This document shows, one piece after another, positions 5,614 to 12,964 of a stretch of DNA of 16,574 bases (position 1 is the first letter of the stretch; each line of letters opens with the position of its first letter). The notes beneath the pieces were generated by a model, which worked only from the letters and a program-made list of their open reading frames with translations, did not search any database and was not told where the DNA came from. The DNA comes from Bacteroidales bacterium UBA3388 (lineage in GTDB: Bacteria; Bacteroidota; Bacteroidia; Bacteroidales; P3). The position numbers and the translations under genes were made by a program. The stretch lies in assembly GCA_002358855.1 (NCBI GenBank), contig DEPQ01000028.1, positions 1 through 16,574 on the forward strand, in the 5' to 3' direction.

Positions 5614-7431
5614 ATGCAAATAGAAAAGTTATTAAAATACATAAGACGAATAAATCTAACCCCTTATTATAAGGCCTTTATGCTATGGCGATTAAAGCAT
5701 TTGACAGAGTATCAATTTGTGCTTATACTTAGCCTTGTCGTAGGATTATTTAGTGGTTTAGCATCTGTTATTCTCAAAAATACAGTTCATTTTACTTACG
5801 AAATAATTAGTGGATTCTCTTGGTTTTCGCCCGATAGAGGTAATATACTTTTTCTTGTCTATCCAACAATAGGTATTATCCTTACAGTAATGTTGGTAAA
5901 GTATTTTATAAAAGACGATTTATCTCACGGAGTAAGCAAAGTGATGTATTCAATTTCGCGAAAGAATGGAAAACTAAAATTTCATCATTGTTGGTCTTCG
6001 GTAATCACCTCTTCAATCACCGTTGCCTTTGGAGGGTCTGTCGGATTGGAAGCACCGATAGTTTTAACGTGCAGTGCGATTGGCTCAAACATTAGTCGTT
6101 TTTTCCGTATCAGCAGAAAACACGCAATAACCTTGCTTGCCTGTGGAGCAGCAGGTGCAATAGCAGGGGTTTTCAAGGCTCCGATTGCAGGAGTGTTGTT
6201 TGTATTTGAAGTTTTAATGATAGACCTAACTTTAAGCGTTGCTACACCGCTTTTACTCGCTGCTTTAACTTCCTCTTTCATTTCTTATTTCTTTTTTGGT
6301 CAAGGAGTACAGTTTTATTATAAAGTAGATACACTTTTTGAACTTTCAAAAATTCCTGCATTTGTTCTTTTGGGAATCATTTCCGCCTTTATGGCACTTT
6401 ATTTTCTTAGAATCAATCGTTGGATTAGCAACAAATTTTCTAAATATAAACGTTCAACAAAAATTATTGTTGGAGGAGTTGTTTTAGGCTTACTTGTCTA
6501 TATTTTTCCTCCGCTTTTTGGGGAAGGATACTCTGCTTTAACAGCACTTTTGAACAATGACGTGGATTTAATGTTTGAAAATAGTTTCTTTCACCCTTAT
6601 GTAGATAACGAATTGACCTTTTTGATGGTTTTAGTCGCTATTGTATTTTTCAAAGCCATAGCAACCGCCGTTACTTGCAGCTCGGGAGGAGTAGGAGGTA
6701 CCTTTGCACCAAGTCTTTTCTTAGGAGGATTTGTAGGATTCTTTGTTGCAAGAATCGTAAACCTATCAGGATTTATAACAGTGGCAGAAAGCAATTTTGC
6801 ATTAGTTGGAATGGCAGCCGTAATGGCAGGAGTAATGCACTCACCTTTGACAGCAACTTTCCTTATTGCCGAAATCACAGGTGGATATGCCTTATTTACT
6901 CCACTTTTGATTGCAACAACAATCGCATACCTTGTCGTAAAACCTCTAACCAAATATTCAATTTATGCAGCACCGCTTGCAGCAAAAGGAGACCTTACAA
7001 CACATAACAAAGACAAAAACGCACTAAATTATATCAACATAAACAAATTGATAGAGACTAATTTCGTAACTCTTTTGCCAGATGCAAAACTCTCAGACGT
7101 TGTTGAAGCAGTAAAAATCTCGTCAAGAAGTTTCTTTCCTGTGGTTGATGAAAATCAAAACTTCAAAGGAGTTGTAGTTTTGGACGATGTACGTTCAATT
7201 CTCTTTGATAGAGAAAAATATGACAAAGTTTTTATAAAAGACTTTATGCGTTACTCCGATGAATTTATTGTAGAGGTAAATGAAAGAATGGAAAATATAG
7301 TAGAAAAGTTTAAAATCTCAGATCGATATAGCCTTGTAGTGGTTGAAGATGGTAAATACTTAGGATTTGTCTCACGTGCAAATATATTTTCTGCTTATCA
7401 AAAATACATACGTGAATTTTCTAACGAATAA
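5614..7431 (+). CDS. CLC-family chloride channel/transporter with C-terminal CBS pair
   Basis: This 605-aa inner-membrane protein should move chloride or a similar anion. The membrane part spans about residues 35-455. It carries a GSGIP-region equivalent (LSHGVSKVM, 103-111), GGSVGLEAP with the gating glutamate Glu146, 'GVFKAPIAGVLFVFEV' (185-200), the anion-site motif GGVGGTFAP (359-366 region) and Tyr451, the likely anion-coordinating tyrosine. The internal proton glutamate of CLC-ec1 (Glu203) aligns with Val200, as in channel-type CLCs. Two CBS domains (about 478-530 and 545-600) probably bind adenine nucleotides and regulate gating. The ATG is close behind a -7 box. Its TAA stop is the first part of a 21-bp repeat array leading to asd, which may be co-transcribed. 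Confidence 0.93.
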   Translation: MQIEKLLKYIRRINLTPYYKAFMLWRLKHLTEYQFVLILSLVVGLFSGLASVILKNTVHFTYEIISGFSWFSPDRGNILFLVYPTIGIILTVMLVKYFIKDDLSHGVSKVMYSISRKNGKLKFHHCWSSVITSSITVAFGGSVGLEAPIVLTCSAIGSNISRFFRISRKHAITLLACGAAGAIAGVFKAPIAGVLFVFEVLMIDLTLSVATPLLLAALTSSFISYFFFGQGVQFYYKVDTLFELSKIPAFVLLGIISAFMALYFLRINRWISNKFSKYKRSTKIIVGGVVLGLLVYIFPPLFGEGYSALTALLNNDVDLMFENSFFHPYVDNELTFLMVLVAIVFFKAIATAVTCSSGGVGGTFAPSLFLGGFVGFFVARIVNLSGFITVAESNFALVGMAAVMAGVMHSPLTATFLIAEITGGYALFTPLLIATTIAYLVVKPLTKYSIYAAPLAAKGDLTTHNKDKNALNYININKLIETNFVTLLPDAKLSDVVEAVKISSRSFFPVVDENQNFKGVVVLDDVRSILFDREKYDKVFIKDFMRYSDEFIVEVNERMENIVEKFKISDRYSLVVVEDGKYLGFVSRANIFSAYQKYIREFSNE

Positions 7432-7512
7432 AACAAAGAAATAAAAAAATAAAACAAAGAAATAATTTTCTAAAACAAAGAAATAATTTTTTAAAACAAA
7501 GAAAAAAATGAA
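7429..7512 (+). repeat. Tandem array of four 21-bp direct repeats
   Basis: Units start at exactly 7429, 7450, 7471 and 7492. All four share the core TAAAACAAAGAAA, and the first three share TAAAACAAAGAAATAA followed by five variable A/T-rich bases. The array fills the whole gap between clc and asd. The first unit begins with the clc stop codon, and the last unit ends over the asd start codon (ATG at 7508). No TAnnTTTG box is present in it. A related array lies at 9638-9721. Confidence 0.9.
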
Positions 7513-8488
7513 GATAGCAGTAGTTGGAGCAACAGGACTTGTAGGAGGGTTAATGTTAAAGGTGCTTGAAGAAAGAGGATTCGCACAAGAAGAGATATTA
7601 GTTGCCGCATCAGAAAAGAGTATCGGTAAAAAAATAAAATTTTCTAATAGAGAACTCACCGTTCAAAGCGTTGAAGATGTAATAAATCAAGAATGTGATT
7701 ACGCAATCTTTTCAGCAGGCGGACAAACCTCAAAAAAATACGCTCCACTCTTTGCTCAAAAAGGTACAATTGTTATCGACAACTCATCAGCGTGGAGAAT
7801 GCAAGAAGATATTCCGCTTGTAGTTCCCGAAATCAATGCCTCTGCAATCAAAAACGGCGATAAAATCATAGCAAACCCTAATTGTTCAACTATTCAAATG
7901 GTTTTAGCACTTAGTAACCTTCAAAAAAACTATGGAATCAAAAGAATAGTAGTTTCAACCTATCAAAGCGTGACAGGAACAGGCGTAAAAGCGGTAAAAC
8001 AATTAGATTGCGAAAAAGAAAACAAAGAATGCGAAAGAGCATACCCTTATCAAATATTTGAAAACATACTTCCGCACGGAGGCGACTTTCTTTCAAACGG
8101 ATATACTACCGAAGAAGAAAAACTTATCAATGAAACAAGAAAAATATTCTCAGATTCTTCTATTGCAATCACCGCAACCGTTGCAAGAGTCCCTGTAAAA
8201 GGCGGACATAGCGAAGCGGTAAACGTAGAATTGCGTAAACCTTTTGACTTAAACGATGTTTATAAATTGTTAGAAAGCACAAAAGGAGTGGTAGTCTTAG
8301 ATAAACCAAGTGAAAACCTTTATCCAATGCCAATAAACGCAGAAGGAAAAGATGAAGTCTTTGTAGGAAGAATAAGAAAAGATGAATCCATTGAAAACGG
8401 ACTTAACCTTTGGATTGTAGCTGACAATTTAAGAAAAGGAGCTGCCACAAATGCTGTGCAAATACTCGAATATTTGACAAGCAAGTAA
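7508..8488 (+). CDS. asd: Aspartate-semialdehyde dehydrogenase
   Basis: Asd reduces L-aspartyl-4-phosphate to aspartate semialdehyde with NADPH. This is the branch point to lysine, diaminopimelate (hence peptidoglycan), threonine and methionine. The protein is 326 aa, normal length. The N-terminal Rossmann motif is GATGLVGG (7-14), and the catalytic cysteine lies in ANPNCSTIQ (Cys126). The substrate-binding KGGHSEAVNV segment contains the general-base His234. The start ATG lies inside the last copy of a 21-bp repeat array, with no recognisable promoter box upstream. Transcription therefore either reads through from clc or uses a promoter of another kind. The damaged deacylase gene follows after 7 nt in an apparent operon. 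Confidence 0.96.
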   Translation: MKIAVVGATGLVGGLMLKVLEERGFAQEEILVAASEKSIGKKIKFSNRELTVQSVEDVINQECDYAIFSAGGQTSKKYAPLFAQKGTIVIDNSSAWRMQEDIPLVVPEINASAIKNGDKIIANPNCSTIQMVLALSNLQKNYGIKRIVVSTYQSVTGTGVKAVKQLDCEKENKECERAYPYQIFENILPHGGDFLSNGYTTEEEKLINETRKIFSDSSIAITATVARVPVKGGHSEAVNVELRKPFDLNDVYKLLESTKGVVVLDKPSENLYPMPINAEGKDEVFVGRIRKDESIENGLNLWIVADNLRKGAATNAVQILEYLTSK

Positions 8489-8495
8489 AGATTAA

Positions 8496-9633
8496 ATGAA
8501 AAAAAGTATTTTAATTCTCTCCCTATTGTTGATATCCATTTTAGCAATAGGGCAAGATAGATATTTAGACTCTTATTCCATTTCAGGACAAAGCGGTTGG
8601 GTTTTGCCAACTAACGATTATGTGAAAGGAGAGAATGACATATATCAACCAATCACTCGAATCTATACACTTTCCTTACGATACGAAAGACAAACCGATG
8701 GTTCACGACCATGGCATCAACTTTACAACTATCCAAGTTATGGATTAGGATTATATATTGCCGATTTTAATGTAAAAAATCAACTCGGCAATCCAATAAT
8801 CCTATATAGTTTTTTCAATAGTTACTTAATAGAAAAACAAAAATGGAGTTTAAAATTAGAAACTTCCTTAGCTCGCATTTAATTGGCAACATTTCACACC
8901 CGAAACTCCATTAAATGACGCAATGGGAGGAAGTATGTCGTGTTATGTTGATGCGGGATTGACAACATACAGACATATAGGAGAAAAACTTGAAATAGGA
9001 GCAGGAATATACCTAACGCATTTCTCAAATGGAGCAATGAAAAAACCAAACAAAGGAGTTAATGTATTAGCACCAAAAATTACAATAAAATATAAACCAT
9101 ACGGAAAATTTGAATACGCAAAATCACCATTGCCAACATACGAAAAAAATATAGAAGACTTGACTTCAATCTTTGCAGGTGTTCATAACGTTCTCACAGT
9201 CCTTGCTCGCAATCAAGTAAACAATCAATACAATAGCAATAACTATGTAGTATTAGGATTAGACAAAAGATACCTAAAACGCCTAAGTGCAAAACACGCC
9301 TTAGGCATAGGTTTTGGAGTAGGATACAATCAATACGTAGGCACAACCTATTACATAGAAAACCGAGAAATGAAATTAAAAGACGCAAATGTTATGGAGC
9401 GATTCAATCTCAGTGCATACCTAAGTTATGAACTTAAAATACATCGCCTAAACCTCTTTTTAGAACCTGGATACTATGTTTACAAAAGCATATACGACAA
9501 AAGCGAAAGTTTCTTCCAAAGAATAGGATTAAGATACCAACTAAACGAAAAATGGTTTTGTTCAATAGGACTTAGAAGTCAATATTTTAGCGTAGCACAA
9601 TACATAGAATGGGGAGTAGGTCTAAGATTGTAA
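8496..9633 (+). pseudogene. PagL-like lipid A deacylase / acyloxyacyl hydrolase, frameshifted
   Basis: Two open frames together make one outer-membrane beta-barrel protein of about 375 residues. The first (8496-8882) has a signal peptide ending in ILAIGQ and stops after ETSLARI. The second continues in the +1 frame; read upstream of its ATG (8923) it gives LAFNWQHFTPETPLNDA from 8872, which joins naturally to the first part. The shift lies at about 8868-8872 and equals one extra or two missing bases; the latter would restore a Gly (TTA-GGn-CTC). The catalytic HFSN motif (His and Ser two residues apart, as in PagL) follows in YLTHFSNGAMKKPN, so it lies after the break. The rest is free of stops, implying a recent lesion or sequence error. 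PagL removes the 3-O acyl chain of lipid A. The downstream piece has no signal peptide. Confidence 0.82.
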
Positions 9634-9637
9634 TAAA

Positions 9638-9721
9638 AAAGTCAAAGAAATAATTTACTAAAACAAAGAATTAAGAAATTATTTCTTTGTTTTATTTTTT
9701 TAATTCAAAGAAAAAATTCTA
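9638..9721 (+). repeat. Second array of the 21-bp repeat, degenerate and partly inverted
   Basis: Units related to TAAAACAAAGAAATAA start at 9638, 9659 and 9701, all in one 21-bp phase. The slot from 9680 is filled by an inverted copy: the minus strand from 9694 to 9675 reads TAAAACAAAGAAATAATTTC. The array begins 4 nt after the stop of the deacylase gene and runs into the -7 box of the leucine-rich repeat gene. Together with 7429-7512 it brackets the asd-deacylase unit. Confidence 0.8.
9659..9701 (+). terminator. Intrinsic terminator formed by a repeat/inverted-repeat pair
   Basis: TAAAACAAAGAA (9659-9670) pairs perfectly with TTCTTTGTTTTA (9683-9694), a 12-bp stem. One mismatch and three further pairs lead to a GAAA tetraloop (9675-9678). 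A run of seven T (9695-9701) follows on the plus strand. The stem is A/T-rich, but the shape and direction fit termination of the asd-deacylase transcript. Confidence 0.65.
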
Positions 9722-9727
9722 CATTTG
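9720..9727 (+). promoter_or_regulatory. TAnnTTTG -7 box for the leucine-rich repeat gene
   Basis: TACATTTG is an exact match, with a predicted leader of about 16 nt before the ATG at 9747. It overlaps the end of the last 21-bp repeat unit and supports the 9747 start over the in-frame codon at 9687. Confidence 0.65.
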
Positions 9728-9746
9728 CAAAGAAAAATTTAATGTT

Positions 9747-10598
9747 ATGAAAAGATTTATATTCTATCTATGCTTTTTGGTAGTTTCTTTTGCAGTAAGT
9801 GCACAGTCTTTGACTCAAAATGGTTTGATTTTTAGTGTTATAGAAGGCACAAGTCAAGTTAGTGTAAAGGGAATTAGAGGTTCGTTGCCTCAAAACCTTG
9901 TTATTCCAACTTCTATTGATATTGAAGGAAAGCCATACTTAGTTACTCTTATTGAAGAGGAAGGTTTTTCAATGTGTAGCGAGATTAAAAAAGTTACCTT
10001 TCCTAATTGCTTGATTAGAATAGGTAAACGTGCTTTTTATATGTGTAATGGACTTGTAGAATTGACACTTCCGCAATCTGTTGCCTATATTGAAAAAGAG
10101 GCTTTCTTTATGTGTAAGTCCTTATATACTATTTCGCTTCCTTCTTCCTTAAAGTCAATAGAGGAACGTTGTTTTTGGTCTTGCTCGTCTTTGAGTTTTG
10201 TGAAAATTCCCGATAATGTAAAATCCATAGATAGAGAAGCGTTTTTTGGTTGTAGTGCTTTGAGCTCGGTAGAGTTTAATCAAGGCTTAGAAGTCATTGA
10301 TCGCTTAGCGTTTGGTAGTTGTTTTGCATTGATGAATCTTGATTTGCCTAATTCTTTAGTAGTTGTTGGCGATCAGGCTTTTTGGAATTGTACTTCTTTG
10401 TTAGAGGTTAAGTTTTCTCCTTTTATAGCAAAAATTGGTGATAGTGCATTTGGACAATGTAGTTCTTTAAATAAGGTGGTAATTCCTGCAAAAGATGTTG
10501 TTATGGGTAAAGATGTGTTTGAGTTTTGCCCAGAATTGAAAACTTATAAAAAGGGTGATGAAATTATAAAGTTAATTCTCACTTTGGAAGACATATAA
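9747..10598 (+). CDS. Secreted BspA-type leucine-rich repeat protein (LRR_5)
   Basis: This 283-aa protein has an N-terminal signal peptide (MKRFIFYLCFLVVSF, cleavage after AVSAQ) with no lipobox cysteine. After an N-terminal cap (about 21-68) come nine consecutive units of about 23 residues from residue 69. The pattern is I-(G/E)-x-x-(A/C)-F-x-x-C-x-x-L-x-x-(V/I)-x-(L/I/F)-P, and a cysteine is conserved in every unit. This is the BspA/Treponema-pallidum-type LRR fold, in other species linked to adhesion or protein binding, but the ligand is unknown. No type IX sorting domain, sortase signal or membrane segment is visible, so it is probably periplasmic or released. The open frame extends to 9687, but that would place the signal peptide internally. 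Its 3' end overlaps convergent aroQ by 27 bp. Confidence 0.9.
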   Translation: MKRFIFYLCFLVVSFAVSAQSLTQNGLIFSVIEGTSQVSVKGIRGSLPQNLVIPTSIDIEGKPYLVTLIEEEGFSMCSEIKKVTFPNCLIRIGKRAFYMCNGLVELTLPQSVAYIEKEAFFMCKSLYTISLPSSLKSIEERCFWSCSSLSFVKIPDNVKSIDREAFFGCSALSSVEFNQGLEVIDRLAFGSCFALMNLDLPNSLVVVGDQAFWNCTSLLEVKFSPFIAKIGDSAFGQCSSLNKVVIPAKDVVMGKDVFEFCPELKTYKKGDEIIKLILTLEDI

Positions 10599-10994
10599 TG
10601 CTAATTCATATCCTTTGAGTCCGAAACCAAAAAGGCTTCCTTGACAAACAGGAGAAAGGAAAGATTTGTGTCTATATTCTTCTCGTGCAAGGATATTGCT
10701 GATGTGAACTTCTATTACAGGGGCTTTGATTGCGGAAATAGCGTCTGCAATTGCAATTGAGGTGTGAGTGTAGGCTCCTGCATTGATAATAATTCCGTCT
10801 TTGTTAGAGTCTTTTTGTATTTGTGTCACAATTTCTCCCTCAACGTTCGATTGAAAATAAGATATGTTTACATTAGGAAACTTTTTCTTTAATACTTCAA
10901 GATATTCCTCAAAACTTGTGCTTCCGTATATAGATGCTTCTCTTTGTCCTAAAAGATTTAGATTAGGACCGTTAATTATACTTATTTCTTTCAC
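10572..10994 (-). CDS. aroQ: Type II 3-dehydroquinate dehydratase
   Basis: AroQ dehydrates 3-dehydroquinate to 3-dehydroshikimate, the third step of the shikimate pathway to aromatic amino acids, acting as a cytosolic dodecamer. It is 140 aa, typical of type II enzymes. It shows the opening 'IINGPNLNLLGQRE', the catalytic tyrosine in SIYG (Tyr23), 'NAGAYTHTS' (71-79), and EVHISN with the catalytic His97. The start is GTG at 10994, the only reasonable choice because the conserved ISIINGPN begins three residues later. It overlaps the end of the thioredoxin-like gene by 23 bp, so its translation is probably coupled. It is last in a three-gene operon. Confidence 0.96.
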   Translation of the reverse strand: MKEISIINGPNLNLLGQREASIYGSTSFEEYLEVLKKKFPNVNISYFQSNVEGEIVTQIQKDSNKDGIIINAGAYTHTSIAIADAISAIKAPVIEVHISNILAREEYRHKSFLSPVCQGSLFGFGLKGYELALYVFQSEN

Positions 10995-11475
10995 GATGTT
11001 TAAAATCTCTGTTTAATACAATTTTGTCTTTACTTATAAGAAAAAGTGTTGGGACTGTCCAAATATAACTCTTTGTTATAGGCTCGCAGTCCTCACAATA
11101 AGAATTTATCCAATTTTGTGGTACTTCGTCTTTGTGTTTTTCCCAAAGCGAAGGCTCAACTTCGGGTGCAACTGCCAAAATCGTTAATTCTCCGTTTTCT
11201 ATCAAAGAATTTAGTTTTTTAGACTTTGACATTTTCTTTTTTAACGCTTGACAATCCTCACATTCGGGGCTATAAAAGACAACTAATATGTTTGTGGATT
11301 TTTCTTCTAAGAGTTTGTATAAATCACTCACTCCATTCTCATTTATAAACGAGAAATTAACTGCTGTATCGCCTATTTGATTATCGTTTTCTTTGTCAAA
11401 GATTTGAGCGTTTGCAACACTCACAAATCCCAAACAAAGAATCCAAAGCATTATTCTAAGACTAATGTTTCGCAT
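10972..11475 (-). CDS. Secreted thioredoxin-like protein with two CEDC motifs
   Basis: A 167-aa exported protein with a signal peptide (hydrophobic MLWILCLGFVSV, cleavage after ANAQ). Its thioredoxin/TlpA-like fold is indicated by 'NILVVFYSPECEDCQALKKK', with an active-site-like C-E-D-C at 72-75, and by TVPT with the likely cis-proline Pro142. A second C-E-D-C is at 127-130, just before the cis-Pro strand. The protein ends soon after the fourth strand (KIVLNRDFKHRERNKYN), so the last helix of the usual fold appears short or missing. It probably acts as a periplasmic thiol-disulfide protein; the partner is unknown. An alternative start is Met9 at 11451. It overlaps the upstream ribonuclease gene by 25 bp and aroQ by 23 bp. 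Confidence 0.82.
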   Translation of the reverse strand: MRNISLRIMLWILCLGFVSVANAQIFDKENDNQIGDTAVNFSFINENGVSDLYKLLEEKSTNILVVFYSPECEDCQALKKKMSKSKKLNSLIENGELTILAVAPEVEPSLWEKHKDEVPQNWINSYCEDCEPITKSYIWTVPTLFLISKDKIVLNRDFKHRERNKYN

Positions 11476-12854
11476 TTTGATGGAATATATACGTTTTCAA
11501 AACCTCGTTCATTTAATGTCTTAGCAAAATTTTCTTGTGTTTTGCTTTCTCCGTGTACAAGTATTAGTTTTTTGATTTTTTCTTTGTCTTGACACCCCAA
11601 GAAACGAATCAATTCTTCGTAATCGGCGTGTGCAGAATAAGAATCAATGCTTCTAACTTCGGCTTTAACATAATAGCCGTGTCCGAAAATGGAAACGTTT
11701 TTATCTCCTCTAAGAATTTTATGCCCAAGAGTAGTTGGAGCACAGTATCCTACGCCAAGGATTGTTGTACGAGGGTTTTCTATATTGTTTGCAATGTGAT
11801 GCTTAATTCTTCCAGCCTCCATCATACCAGAAGCAGAGATAATTATGCAAGGAGTCTTAGAAGTGTTGAGTTTTTTACTCTCTTCTGTGCTACGAACATA
11901 GTGTAGTTTTTCAAATCCAAACGGATCGGGATCGGTCTTCATAAATTCTTTCATCTCATCGTTGAAACATTCCGAGTGAATACGCATTATGTTTGTTGCG
12001 TTAAGGCTTAAAGGACTATCAACATAGACATCAATCATTGGAAGTACGCCTTTTTCCCATAATTTATTGAGTGCATAAATTATTTCTTGTGCTCTGCCGA
12101 TTGCAAAAGAAGGAATAAGAAGTTTTCCACGCTTTTTGCAACAAGTATCTAAGACTGCTTTTAGTAATTCTTCTTCGCTCTTGTCTATATTGCTATGAAG
12201 TCTATCGCCGTAAGTCGATTCCATAATTATATAGTCAGCTTGCTCGAAGGGTTGAGGCGATTTTAAGATTCTTTTTTGGTATCTACCGACATCTCCTGTG
12301 AAAGCAATCTTTATATCCTTACCATCTTCCTTTATTGTAATGTTACAAGTTGCACTTCCAAGAATATGACCATTGTCAGTAAACTTTAAAGAAATGTTTT
12401 CATCAATAAAAATTCTTTTTTCATAAGGAACAGACACAAAATAATTCATTGCCTCTTGTGCATCGGCAGTTGTGTAAATCGGTTCAACGCTTTCTAAGTT
12501 TTGTCTTGCACGTTTTTTGTTGAAAGTACGAGTATCTAACTCTTGAATGCTCGCTGAATCCACCAACATAATAGCACACAAATCTCTTGCTGCAGGTGTA
12601 GAGTATATTGTGCCTTTAAATCCTAATTTTACAATGTAAGGAATCAGCCCAGAGTGATCTATGTGAGGGTGAGAAAGGATTAAGTAATCTATTTCTTCGG
12701 GATTGAAACCTAAATCGCGGTTTAAAGCATCGGTTTCCAAACCTTTACCTTGATACATTCCACAATCCAAAAGTATTTTCTTTCCTTTATTAGTTGTAAT
12801 CAAATGTTTACTGCCCGTTACTTCCTTTGCAGCACCTAAAAATTGTATTTTCAT
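11451..12854 (-). CDS. Metallo-beta-lactamase/beta-CASP family ribonuclease
   Basis: This 467-aa cytosolic protein belongs to the beta-CASP branch of metallo-beta-lactamases (the CPSF73/Ysh1-like group), which cut or trim RNA. The opening is MKIQFLGAAKEVTGSKHL. Zinc motif 2, HPHIDH, lies at 62-67, and FTGDVGR and MESTYGDR supply later metal-site and structural motifs. 'IISASGMMEAGRIKHH' is the beta-CASP signature region, and 'SAHADYEELIRFL' followed by 'ILVHGESKTQENF' carries the final conserved histidines. All expected metal ligands appear present. A TTG start 9 codons upstream overlaps the -7 box, so the ATG at 12854 is used. It is first in an operon with the thioredoxin-like gene and aroQ. 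The RNA substrate is unknown. Confidence 0.92.
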   Translation of the reverse strand: MKIQFLGAAKEVTGSKHLITTNKGKKILLDCGMYQGKGLETDALNRDLGFNPEEIDYLILSHPHIDHSGLIPYIVKLGFKGTIYSTPAARDLCAIMLVDSASIQELDTRTFNKKRARQNLESVEPIYTTADAQEAMNYFVSVPYEKRIFIDENISLKFTDNGHILGSATCNITIKEDGKDIKIAFTGDVGRYQKRILKSPQPFEQADYIIMESTYGDRLHSNIDKSEEELLKAVLDTCCKKRGKLLIPSFAIGRAQEIIYALNKLWEKGVLPMIDVYVDSPLSLNATNIMRIHSECFNDEMKEFMKTDPDPFGFEKLHYVRSTEESKKLNTSKTPCIIISASGMMEAGRIKHHIANNIENPRTTILGVGYCAPTTLGHKILRGDKNVSIFGHGYYVKAEVRSIDSYSAHADYEELIRFLGCQDKEKIKKLILVHGESKTQENFAKTLNERGFENVYIPSKCETLVLE

Positions 12855-12878
12855 AGATTTTATGTTTTTTTTCTTTGG

Positions 12879-12886
12879 CAAAGATA
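12879..12886 (-). promoter_or_regulatory. TAnnTTTG -7 box for the beta-CASP ribonuclease operon
   Basis: The minus strand reads TATCTTTG, an exact match with a predicted leader of about 21 nt before the ATG at 12854. It presumably drives all three overlapping genes down to aroQ. Confidence 0.65.
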
Positions 12887-12929
12887 ATATTCTTTTTTCT
12901 TTAAAACGCTAAATATTGACAAAAAGGTG

Positions 12930-12937
12930 TATTTTTG
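12930..12937 (+). promoter_or_regulatory. TAnnTTTG -7 box for the lipoprotein-GH25-dehydrogenase operon
   Basis: TATTTTTG followed by GCA is an exact match. The predicted leader before the ATG at 12965 is about 24 nt. It is the only box I find before this three-gene run. Confidence 0.65.
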
Positions 12938-12964
12938 CATAAGAAAATAGTAAATAATGAACTT

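Noticed and set aside
7429..7512. Possible CRISPR array
   Set aside because: Units are contiguous with no unique spacers, are low-complexity A/T and no cas gene is present.
7372..7659. Minus-strand open frame with heptad repeats FFVLxNY
   Set aside because: It is the 21-bp repeat array read antisense (21 bp gives a 7-codon period). It overlaps clc and asd and shows no promoter or credible protein.
8868..8882. Programmed ribosomal frameshift in the deacylase gene
   Set aside because: The site (TTA-GCT-CGC) has no slippery heptamer, no stop codon at the shift point and no obvious stimulatory structure; a mutation or sequence error is simpler.
9687..9746. N-terminal extension of the leucine-rich repeat protein
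   Set aside because: It would include the -7 box and terminator T-tract, and would place the signal peptide internally.
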